NCBI GenBank assembly: GCA_963821735.1
Contig: CAWGFK010000002.1
Coordinates: 1,011,943 to 1,075,942, forward strand
Direction: 5' to 3'
From: Laspinema sp963821735
GTDB taxonomy: Bacteria; Cyanobacteriota; Cyanobacteriia; Cyanobacteriales; Laspinemataceae
DNA length: 64,000 bases
Positions 45,291 through 53,802 of this stretch are shown piece by piece (the stretch's first letter is position 1; each line of letters opens with the position of its first letter). Below the pieces are notes generated by a model. That model worked only from the letters and a program-made list of their open reading frames with translations, was not told where the DNA came from and did not search any database. The position numbers were made by a program, and so were the translations under genes.

Positions 45291-45548
45291 TAACGCCTGA
45301 AGGCGTTACTACGAACTGGGGAAAGATATAGCGGTTCCTACAGTTATGAGGTACGTTTTTGGAGTGCGAGCATCTTGCTCGCTCTTGACGATAGCGAGCA
45401 AGATGCTCGCACTCCTTTAAGTGTCTGTATCGCATAAGTCCGGGAACCGCTATAACGCCTAAAGGCGTTACTACGAACCAAGAGAAGAGAACGACTGAAG
45501 TCTTACTACGAACGAAGAGAAGAGAACGACTGAAGTCGTTACTACAAA
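45291..45548. repeat. Reverse-oriented GTAGTAACG repeats, about four copies
   Basis: AACGCCTGAAGGCGTT (45291 on), AACGCCTAAAGGCGTT (45454 on), AACGACTGAAGTCTTACTAC (45490 on) and AACGACTGAAGTCGTT (45525 on), each followed by ACTACGAA or similar. They are the reverse complement of the 44291-44428 set. The first two are split by the 45327-45454 element. Confidence 0.75.
45327..45454. mobile_element. MITE-like element with TATAGCGGTTCC ends
   Basis: The ends TATAGCGGTTCC and GGAACCGCTATA are exact inverted repeats. Inside, a perfect 23-base arm pair (45361-45383 and 45393-45415, containing GAGTGCGAGCATCTTGCTCG) forms a large hairpin with a nine-base loop. There is no open frame. Architecture parallels 14626-14793, with a different sequence. 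It appears inserted in the GTAGTAACG repeat cluster. Confidence 0.65.
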
Positions 45549-48151
45549 CTGGGATAGTCATCGGTTAAGACACCTTCAAAATAGTCCTGGACCAATGGCA
45601 TTTGGATTTGATAATTTCCTTTTTCTTCCTCAGCGACAACCTGTTTTTGAATCAGTGTATAATAGGAATTGATTTCCTGCGTCTATGGTTCCTACCATCA
45701 AATCCTGGATAAAGTTCTGTTCCCGCTGAGACAGGGTTTTTGTCCATAATTCTCTAAAATACATTCCCCCCACTTCCAACACCTTGGGGATCACGCCATC
45801 GATATCTTCCCGGGTTGCTTTGAGAGAGGGAATCGCTTTCTGGGTATCGTCTCGGGATTTCTGATTGAGGCGATCGACCACCAGCAAACAAGTTAACTGA
45901 ACTAAATAGGGTTGACAGGCGGTTAATTCGACAATGAAATTGACTGATGGCGGGTGGTAAATCTCGGGAAAATTTGCTACAGGTTTGAGAATTAAGTCTC
46001 GCGCTTCTGGTTCTTCCAGATAGGTAAGGTGGGGGATTGAGTATTAATCAGATAATCAAGTCCATAGGGGTCTAACTCATCTGGAGTATGGGAACCGCTA
46101 AATAATAGAATCCACTGGGGGCAATGCTGCATCAGGTGACGGAAGAAGTTGAGGGGGGCGCGACTGTTTGTGGCGTCAATCAGTTCGCTGAGACGTTCAA
46201 ATTCATCCAAACAGAGGAGAAACCGCTTACCCGATGCCATGCGCTCAATTTGAGTAAACCAGGTTTGCAATGCCAAAAACGGATCGGTTTGCAGTTGCTC
46301 CAGATCTGGGTGAGGTAATTGCAGTCGGCGGGCGTTCCATGCTGCTTTCTGGATGGCAGTAGCTAGGGATTGGGCGAATCCAGACAGGGTGATTGTGCTG
46401 GCGATGCCTTGAATATCCACGAGTAATGGGACGAGATCGGCACCGACTTTCTGAGGCAGATATTTTAAGGTGGAGGTTTTGCCCGTGCGTCGTCCTCCGT
46501 AGAGGAGTAAAATCGGCGGTTGGGGGACAGACTCAAGTTTTCGATTTGCCGAAACAAATCTTGACGCCCTTTGAAGCGAGATTTGGCATCGTCAGGGTCG
46601 AGGGCAGAACCGGCGATATAGGGTTGGGGAATTTCCCCGGATTTTTCGGCAGTTTCGGTGAGGGTGCGGCAGGCGGTTTGGAGGATTTGTAACCAGCGCT
46701 GAGTGATGCTGCCAAAACTGGTGGCGAGGAAGGGATTGCGGTTAAATGCCAAGCGGTTTTGGATTTCACCCAGGGCGGCGATCGGTTTTTGCAGGAGTTC
46801 AATCTGGCGATAGGCAGTGGTGGCGCTTTGGGTTGCTCGCACGGTTTGGCTGATTTCTAGGAAATTCGGCAGAATTTCCCCGAGTTGTTTGGGGGGAGGG
46901 GAGGGTATCGAGTTGAGTTCGTCAGAAATGGCGACGATATCGGTCATCGTTTGACAGCAATCGAGGGTGGTTAAAGCAATTCCCAGAATTGCTTGGGCGG
47001 CGATTCGCTGTTGATTGGTGGAGGTAATCAGATAATTAATGGTTTGACGGGCAGCAGCGGGATTGTCTGGGTAGGATTCGATAATTAAGGTGTCGAGAAA
47101 GGGCAGGGGGAGGTAAATTAATTCATCGAACCGTGGGGGTAAATAGGGGAGGGTTTTGGATACCGCTCCTGATAGGGAAAAGAGGAAGAGGGCCAGGGAC
47201 CAGAGCAATTCGGGAATCCAAAAGGAAACGCGCAACACTCCGAGAATAAACGCTCCACCCAGCGCTCCACCCAGCCCTATACCCAGTATTACACATAGTA
47301 TTAGGCCCACTATTAGACTGGATGCTACACCCCAGGTTACACGCCCCTTCTCAACGAATGCTACACCTAAGGCCACGCCCCATATTACACTTAAGGCCAT
47401 AGACCATGCTATAGGCCATGTTGTAGCCGTTAGTACACCGACTGCTACAGATGCTACTATAGCTGAGGCCACAGACCACCCTACAGACCCTGGTATAAGT
47501 GATATTACACTTGACACTACACCAGATACGACAACCCATAAAGCACTGAATAGAGGGGAAAGGGTAAAACATGACCGACATTGAAAAAATGAAGAGGTCA
47601 AGCGATGTTGAAGGCTGTACTTGTCGAGGTTTTTATAAGAGGCGATAATCACCATCAAGGCATTGCTATCTAAGAGCGATCGCAGGTTATCAAAAAACCC
47701 ATTATTAAATTCTTGGGGATAATCAAACATCGCCTCTATCTTATCCAAACAGAGGATAGGCAAAACATGGGCGTCTTTCCATGCTAACATTGCCTCCGCA
47801 AAGGATTTGTTATTAAAAGATGACTGAGAAAGGGGGTCGGTTAAACTGGAGTTAGTTTTCACCGAGAGACGTTTGAGAAACTCTCGCGCCACTGCCTGAT
47901 AAAAATCCGATTGGGTGTGACAAGATGCCTCTTGCAAGGACAGATAAATCGCCACATACTGTTGTTGAGGATTAGGCCCAGAAGCCTGGAGGCGCTGTTC
48001 ATAAGTTTGGCAAAAATGATACAGCAAGGAAGATTTGCCAATCCGATGCTTTCCCACGACATTAATGCTAGTGGGTTGAGCAGCAGCTGATATGGGAAGT
48101 TAGAAAATAATTCCTGCGACGTCCCACAAAATACCGAGGTTCGGTAATCAT
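45542..48151 (-). pseudogene. Twin P-loop ATPase with membrane domain, five frameshifts
   Basis: Reconstructed from ATG 48149-48151 (MITEPRYFVGRRR) to TAG 45542-45544, about 870 residues. It has an AAA/STAND-like ATPase with Walker A VVGKHRIGKSSLLYHF, and Walker B-like VLPILCLDKIEAMF. A glycine/valine-rich membrane region of about 140 residues follows (WSMALSVIWGVALGVAFVEK and more), then a linker helix region. A second ATPase has Walker A LLLYGGRRTGKTSTLKYLPQ, Walker B FLLCLDEFERL and LLFSGSHTPDEL. The C end is MPLVQDYFEGVLTDDY. Shifts lie near 48107-48115, 48088-48095, 46522-46526 (G run), 46026-46031 and 45657-45662. Five in one gene suggests genuine decay as well as possible errors. Confidence 0.75.
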
Positions 48152-48920
48152 GGATCCTGCAACAAAGGGGCAGGGGGTAGGCGATGGGCTGTTCATCAAT
48201 CAGCAAAAGGAGGGAGAATAGGGGATGGAGGGATTGTAGCGTTCTTTTCCATCCTAATCCTGCACTCTCTAGCGGGGTTAAGGGCGAGGTGGAGTTTTTT
48301 TGACGGTTCAGTGCCGTGGGGGTGGCGATCGCCGGGTAAACCCCTGTAATACAAGGCCCTATCTCTATTCATTTCGTTCGCGAATAATGTCCACCTACTG
48401 ACTTGTTTTTTGGGGTACTGCCTGTCTAAAATAGACTAGAGGGGCAAAATCATTCAGTCATTTTAGGGGCAAGAGGTGCTTTTGAGGTGCGATCGGCCCA
48501 TCTGCTTACAAATGGATCCAAGATTATCGAAAAGGTCTCATGCCATAATCTCTTGAGTTGTCTTGTATTATTGTTAGGTTTTAGTGGATATTTCCGGTTG
48601 TTTTATGATATAATTTGAAATCTTCAAGGGGTTTAAATTATATTAACTCTAATCGGATTAGAAAACTCTTCCTAAAAATCGAGATTCAGCCCAATTTTTA
48701 TATGAAATCTCCTCCCATTCTATCGGTTATTGCCGATTTCATGAGCTTCAATTGATGGCAAATAATTTTGCTGATTTTTGCAAAATATGATTGTGTTTCA
48801 ATTCAGGGCAAATCTTTTAAAGAAAGCCTAGGATAGCGAAAAATCAGGAAATTAGGTTGGGTTAATTGAACCCAAATATTGATTGGCAAATTCATGTGTT
48901 TGTAAACAGTAGGACTCCCC
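48152..48920. other. Gene-poor AT-rich gap
   Basis: No supported gene, RNA or repeat. The second half (48580-48900) is AT-rich and probably holds the promoter of the gene at 48921. Confidence 0.4.
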
Positions 48921-49856
48921 ATGAATCCATATTCTTTGAGCCGTGTCAAAAAACCTTTCAGTTTTAAACATAGTATTCGCCCTCTGGTTCGTCCTTTATT
49001 AGTTTTTTTATTTTTGATGACCTTCTACCATACATTAATGGTGAATGAAGTGTTGCCATCAAGCGATGGAATCAGTATTCAACAATCTAATGTTATTAAA
49101 GTCGAGAACTATGTTTATAGTAATTCACCTTATGAACTAATTGTAACCGGCAGTTCAAGGACTGCAAAAATTGAACCCGATTACTTTGGTCCGGCTCATG
49201 TTGCTAATATTGGAATCCGAGGGGGTGCGTCTCAAACGGGTTTGGAGTTAGTTAATCGCAATCAGAATAAGCCACCAATTGTACTTGTAGAGGTGAACGG
49301 AACGATCATCCAGGGAGTTAACCAGGAATTAGTAGAGGCGGCTTATCACCCACTTTTTTACTGGATTCGCCGCTATCTTCCCATATTTAAACAAGAAAAT
49401 CAGCCCGTTGCGGTTACCATAGAAATCCTCAAAAATTGGCGGGGAATCAGTGCAGAAAAACTAGAAGAGCAAAGAGTGAATGAATTATTGAAAAATCCTC
49501 AAATGAGAGAAAATACCTTAAGGCCAGCCCTTGAAGAGCGACGGGAGAAATTTACAGTCAAACAAATTAATAAATTAACCGAAGAATCCCAAGTTTTGAA
49601 AAATAAAATTGCTGAAATGGAGAACCAAGGGGTGCGAGTTATCCTCTTTGATGTACCGGGTGATCCGCTCATAGATCAAACCCCCCAAAGGATCGAAGAA
49701 CAAGAGCTGATGAAGCAGCTATTCCCCCCTGAAAATTACGAGTGGTTACCCGAACATCCGCCTAGAGAGTGGGTTACTACAGATGGAATTCATTTGGCTC
49801 GGTCTGAAGCTAGAGAATATGCAAGTTTCATCATGAATTACCTGGGGGATTTTTAA
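48921..49856 (+). CDS. Membrane-anchored SGNH-like hydrolase
   Basis: A 311-residue protein with one N-terminal transmembrane anchor (RPLLVFLFLMTFYHTLMVNE) and an exported globular domain. ELIVTGSSRTAKIEPDYF resembles the block I serine motif (here G-S-S-R), and the C end WVTTDGIHLARSEAREYASF has the D-x-x-H catalytic pair of SGNH/DltD-like enzymes. A charged helical insert lies at residues 165-235. Polysaccharide or cell-wall acylation is a reasonable guess, not shown. AT-rich relative to its neighbours. Confidence 0.72.
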   Translation: MNPYSLSRVKKPFSFKHSIRPLVRPLLVFLFLMTFYHTLMVNEVLPSSDGISIQQSNVIKVENYVYSNSPYELIVTGSSRTAKIEPDYFGPAHVANIGIRGGASQTGLELVNRNQNKPPIVLVEVNGTIIQGVNQELVEAAYHPLFYWIRRYLPIFKQENQPVAVTIEILKNWRGISAEKLEEQRVNELLKNPQMRENTLRPALEERREKFTVKQINKLTEESQVLKNKIAEMENQGVRVILFDVPGDPLIDQTPQRIEEQELMKQLFPPENYEWLPEHPPREWVTTDGIHLARSEAREYASFIMNYLGDF

Positions 49857-50064
49857 AGCCTTATAGCTTACAGGCATCACGCACAGAGGGTGGCGATCGC
49901 TTACCGCACTACAAGGCGATCGCTCTAGGATCCATTGTCAAAATGATTGAGGGTCGCTATATATGCGAAGAAAGCGGGTTATCTTCCCCTGACTGTACTT
50001 GCCGACTAGAGCCGATCGCAAGGTAAACTACTCTAAAATAATCCCTCTCTCTCCATTCATCATC

Positions 50065-50616
50065 ATGTCCCGTCGCCATTTTTTCCGACTCTTTCTCGCT
50101 GCTACTCTCGCCTTCCTCGCCTGGTTCAACTGGGTCCCTGCCGCTTATTCTATGGGGGGTAAACTACCTGCGATCGGCGAACCAGCACCCGAATTTACCC
50201 TGCCGACGAATACCGGCAATGGCAATATTTCCCTGTCTGACTATCGGGGACAGTGGGTGGTGTTGTATTTCTATCCGAAAGACTTTACCTCCGGTTGCAC
50301 CTTAGAAGCGCGGCGCTTTCAGCAGGATTTGCCTAAATATATAGACAGAAATGCTCAAATCCTCGGGGTGAGTGCCGATTCGGTGGACTCTCATGCGGAA
50401 TTCTGCGATTCCGAAGGGTTGCGATTTCCCCTCTTAGCAGATACGGACGGTGCCGTGAGCAAAGCTTATGGGTCCTGGATGCCTCCGATGTCCATGCGTC
50501 ATAGTTTTATGATTGACCCGGAGGGTATTTTGCGCGAAACCTTTCTCGGGGTGCGTCCCGCAACTCACAGCGTCGAGGTGTTAGCGCGCTTAGATGAGTT
50601 GCAGAAGCGGGTTTGA
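50065..50616 (+). CDS. Peroxiredoxin (PrxQ/BCP type), Tat-exported
   Basis: A 183-residue thiol peroxidase. The start is ATG 50065 (MSRRHFFRLFLAATLAFLAW), a twin-arginine signal peptide (SRRHFF followed by a hydrophobic stretch ending PAAYS), so it likely acts in the thylakoid lumen or periplasm. The peroxidatic site is KDFTSGCTLEARRF (Cys78). The resolving cysteine of PrxQ, five residues later, is Arg83. The only other cysteine is in HAEFCDSEGLRF. It has the conserved GSWMPPMSMRHSFMIDPEG. A single-cysteine or atypical mechanism is inferred. Confidence 0.92.
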   Translation: MSRRHFFRLFLAATLAFLAWFNWVPAAYSMGGKLPAIGEPAPEFTLPTNTGNGNISLSDYRGQWVVLYFYPKDFTSGCTLEARRFQQDLPKYIDRNAQILGVSADSVDSHAEFCDSEGLRFPLLADTDGAVSKAYGSWMPPMSMRHSFMIDPEGILRETFLGVRPATHSVEVLARLDELQKRV

Positions 50617-50727
50617 TGAGCTTCTCTCTTACCAAAAATCACGCCATTTGTCAAGACTCAGACTCAGTTTTGTCCGAGTTTTCTGGCGGTGCGTTAGTCT
50701 AGGGAGAGGTTTATCGATAAAGATGAT

Positions 50728-51215
50728 ATGGATTGGCAACCGGAACGGATTCCTGAACCGACTCCTGAAATTCTGGAGTTTGCAGACCCTGAAGTGTTAC
50801 CGCCTTTAGAATTAGTGCCGGTAACGGAGATATCCCTGGATTTAGAAGTCCCCCAGGATGCGAATTTGCCGATCGCCCTTGCGGATCTCTCTGTACCCAG
50901 TTCCCAGGCGATGCTGCCGAAGTACAAATCCCGCTAATCGAGCAAATTAAGCGGGAACTGCAGGATGTGGGGGATGAGGACCTGAAACCGGCGCGAATTC
51001 AAATCGGGTTAATGTTTGTGGGAGTTTCAGCGTTGCTGCTGATGTCGCTGTTGCTTTATATCACGGCAATGCATCCGGGACTAACGGTGAAGCAGCAGAT
51101 GCTCCGATATTGGTCTGAATATGTGGGGTTTGTGGGATTGGGGGTAGCAGGATTGATGATGTTGGGACGCGAAGCAATGCGATCGCCGGACATCTCAGAA
51201 GAGGGCGATCGCTAA
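50728..51215 (+). CDS. Hypothetical membrane protein, one frameshift
   Basis: Two frames together give about 162 residues. The first is a proline/glutamate-rich N part (MDWQPERIPEPTPEILEFAD). The second, after a shift near 50897-50906, runs IPLIEQIKRELQDVGDEDLK and two transmembrane helices (LMFVGVSALLLMSLLLYITA and EYVGFVGLGVAGLMMLGREA). I recall similar cyanobacterial proteins of unknown function. It follows the peroxiredoxin gene on the same strand. Confidence 0.65.
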
Positions 51216-51224
51216 CTTTACCCG

Positions 51225-52208
51225 TTACTCAAACCCCAATTCCCGTTTGAGCATATTCAGGGAGTCCACCCCAATATAATTCTCCGTCTTAAACACCCGA
51301 GGGGCGCGAATCATTTCCTCTCGCGCCGCATGGATGGCCCCTCGGACTTTATTGTAACTGGGTTGATCGCAGATAATCGTATGGGCCGTCCGGACCACCG
51401 CATTCACCTTATAGGCATCATCGGGTTGACTGGTCATTACCAGGACATCTTCCCCGCGTAAACTGTGGATAATTACTTCCGCAACCCGCATAATTCCTAA
51501 ACTCAAACAAACGATCCCAAAATAACTATTTTTGGGTAAAGTTTTGACTAATTCCATCTCTTCCATATAGTCATAAGTATCGATGGGAATCACCCGCACC
51601 GCTTTTGGACCCGCGACTTCTTCTGCTTTATTGAAAAAATAGCGACTCGTGACTACAGTTCCAGTAGGAGTCTGTTCCAGTGCCTTTGAGAGGTCTTCCA
51701 GGGGAACCAACTGCACCGGAATTTTGAGTTCTTGTTCGATTTCAAAGGCCATTAATTGCCCTGCACCGATATCATGAGTCGGGGCCGTGACTAATACCCG
51801 GGCACTGCATCGCAAGCGCCAGTCAATTTCTGTTAAAAATAGTTCCCGCGCTTGATTGAGAGAACATCCCTGTTGCAGCAATTCATCTAAACTCCGTTTC
51901 ACGGTTTTATAGGCATCGGGATATTTTTGAAACAGGGGAGAGGTCATCCGGACCACTCGTTCTTGGTTTTCATCGCGAACGTAAATGCCCGAACCTGCTT
52001 GAGAGTCTACCAGTCCGAGTTCTTCGAGTTGACGGTAAACTTTGGAGATGGTATTGCGATGCAGACCCGTTTGAATCGCTAAAGCGCGGGTACTCGGCAG
52101 TTTTTCCCCGGGGGGAATTTGTCGAGAGGCGATCGCGAAGCGGATTTGATTAAACAACTGAGTCGATGCAGGGATTTCGCTTTCGGTCTTGATATGAAAC
52201 TGAAGCAT
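51225..52208 (-). CDS. GntR family transcriptional regulator
   Basis: A 327-residue regulator with a GntR/YhcF winged helix (IASRQIPPGEKLPSTRALAI, QTGLHRNTISKVYRQLEELG) and a C domain of about 220 residues. That domain (SLDELLQQGCSLNQAREL, VTAPTHDIGAGQLMAFEIEQ) resembles a periplasmic-binding-type or cyanobacterial-specific effector domain. The ligand is unknown. It is convergent with the preceding membrane-protein gene (ten bases apart). Confidence 0.9.
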   Translation of the reverse strand: MLQFHIKTESEIPASTQLFNQIRFAIASRQIPPGEKLPSTRALAIQTGLHRNTISKVYRQLEELGLVDSQAGSGIYVRDENQERVVRMTSPLFQKYPDAYKTVKRSLDELLQQGCSLNQARELFLTEIDWRLRCSARVLVTAPTHDIGAGQLMAFEIEQELKIPVQLVPLEDLSKALEQTPTGTVVTSRYFFNKAEEVAGPKAVRVIPIDTYDYMEEMELVKTLPKNSYFGIVCLSLGIMRVAEVIIHSLRGEDVLVMTSQPDDAYKVNAVVRTAHTIICDQPSYNKVRGAIHAAREEMIRAPRVFKTENYIGVDSLNMLKRELGFE

Positions 52209-52857
52209 TCTAGGGACTCCAAGGCACTCGGATTAAACGGTTAGAGATATTCTGCTGCTGACGGGGGCTTGGGAGACGTCGTACCGTTTCAACGACGGCC
52301 AGCGTTCTCTCTCTTCTTTTGTATCTATAAAGAAGCCTGTTTGTCGAGTGGGGGATCGCCAAGCATACCAGTCACCCCTTAAGGGGATACTTGTTATGAC
52401 CGGGCGAATCAAATCCCGCTTGGGAAAGAGGTTTCGACTTAAGCCTAGGGTCGTTTGTTCCACGCTTAAGTTGCCTCTTGTTTGAGTAGATTAACGGGAC
52501 AGCACTCTAAAAATTTAGGGTTCAAATTCGGGTGATAAATTGTGGTTCTAAGCCACTGAGTTCTATTTAAGTCTAGCATTTTAGGCGGTAAATCTTATGG
52601 AGGTTTTTTTAAAGGGAAGTAACTGTTATGCTTGACCCATCTGGGAGAAAAGAGAGATAGAATCATGAATTGGGACAACAGGTCACGGACTGCGGTCCCA
52701 AGAGAACCCTTGGGTCCAGGAGCAAAGGAGGCACCCTAGCTACTCGATAAAGTAGGAAGAGTAAAAGGGGGACTCAGGGATGGAAATCAACTCATTTAAG
52801 TGCAAGATAGGAGTTAATGTAAAAACCAGGTTGTAACGCAAACCAGTCTGAAAGAAT
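52209..52857. other. Noncoding region with small hairpins between divergent genes
   Basis: No supported gene. Hairpins are visible: GGAC-TGCG-GTCC (52687-52698) and CCCAAG/CTTGGG (52697-52714, extendable to GG...CC at 52695-52717). The stretch 52680-52790 is purine-rich and could be a structured RNA or a relic of an IS605-type right end, but I could not assign it. Confidence 0.35.
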
Positions 52858-53607
52858 ATGGCAGATTTAGAGATAAAAAGCGCTCATGTCAAAGTGCCAA
52901 ATGCAGATTTACTGATTTCTGCGTATCTGGCGCAACCCGTTGGAGTCGGTCCATTTCCCGGAATAATCGTGTTTCAGGAAATCTTTGGGGTCAACGAACA
53001 TATCCGATCGGTGACGGAGAAAATCGCCAAAATGGGATATGTGGCGATCGCCCCGGCATTATACCAACGCACGGCACCCGAGTTTGAAGTGGGCTACTCC
53101 GAAGAAGAATTGACCCTCGGACGGCACTATAAAGAGCAAACCCAGGTTTCAGAACTCAGAAGCGATACCCAAGCAACTCTGGATTACCTGAAAACCCTCC
53201 CTTCAGTCAAAACAACGGCAATGGGCTGTATTGGGTTTTGCTTTGGGGGCCATGTAGCCTATCTTGCCGCGACCCTTCCAGAAATTAAGGCGACTGCCTC
53301 TTGTTATGGGGCGGGGATAGTTAACTGGACCCCCGGAGGTGGAGAACCCACCTTGAGTGTTACCCCAGAAATTACCGGGACGATCGCCCTATTGTTTGGG
53401 ACAGAGGACCCCTTAATCCCCAACGAACAAGTCAACCAAATCGAAGCGGAACTCCAAAAACATGGCATTCGTCACCGGGTGATTCGATACCCAGGGGCAA
53501 CCCACGGGTTCTTATGCGATCGGCGCTCAAGCTACAATCCTGAAGCAGCCGTTGATGCTTGGACTCAGATCCAGCAACTGTTCAACGAAACCCTCCAATC
53601 CCTGTGA
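52858..53607 (+). CDS. Dienelactone hydrolase family protein
   Basis: A 249-residue alpha/beta hydrolase of the carboxymethylenebutenolidase type. The signature early glutamate is in IIVFQEIFGVNEHIRSVTEK, the nucleophile cysteine in MGCIGFCFGGHVAYLAATLP, the acid in LLFGTEDPLIPNEQV, and the histidine in RYPGATHGFLCDRRSSYNPE. It is cytosolic (no signal). Natural substrate unknown. There is no clear ribosome-binding site before the ATG at 52858. It is divergent from the GntR regulator, which might control it. Confidence 0.92.
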   Translation: MADLEIKSAHVKVPNADLLISAYLAQPVGVGPFPGIIVFQEIFGVNEHIRSVTEKIAKMGYVAIAPALYQRTAPEFEVGYSEEELTLGRHYKEQTQVSELRSDTQATLDYLKTLPSVKTTAMGCIGFCFGGHVAYLAATLPEIKATASCYGAGIVNWTPGGGEPTLSVTPEITGTIALLFGTEDPLIPNEQVNQIEAELQKHGIRHRVIRYPGATHGFLCDRRSSYNPEAAVDAWTQIQQLFNETLQSL

Positions 53608-53802
53608 AAGGTTGGGAAGGTATTCCTGGGTATCATAAGCTGGCATACGAAACCAGGGAAGTGGCGACTGGGCGATCGTTTCGGTTCACCAGGGGCGATC
53701 GCCAAGCGTGAAAATTTTGGCACGATTGGCATGATCAGTATCCAATGGGGCAGGTCGTACATCCGCCAACTTTAATGAAACTGTAATCAAGAGGAAAAAA
53801 TC

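Noticed and set aside
45286..45561. N-terminal extension of the HEAT-like protein
   Set aside because: The added residues come from repeat and MITE-like DNA; the internal start MLKPKILNYL fits a soluble helical protein.
47156..47584. 142-residue threonine/proline-rich open frame on plus
   Set aside because: It is the antisense shadow of the valine/glycine-rich membrane region of the twin ATPase.
52233..52463. 76-residue open frame on minus
   Set aside because: No family match, no clear start context, and it lies in a gap before GntR with noncoding composition.
52500..52560. Possible tRNA T arm (GGTTCAAATTC)
   Set aside because: No acceptor or anticodon stem can be formed around it.
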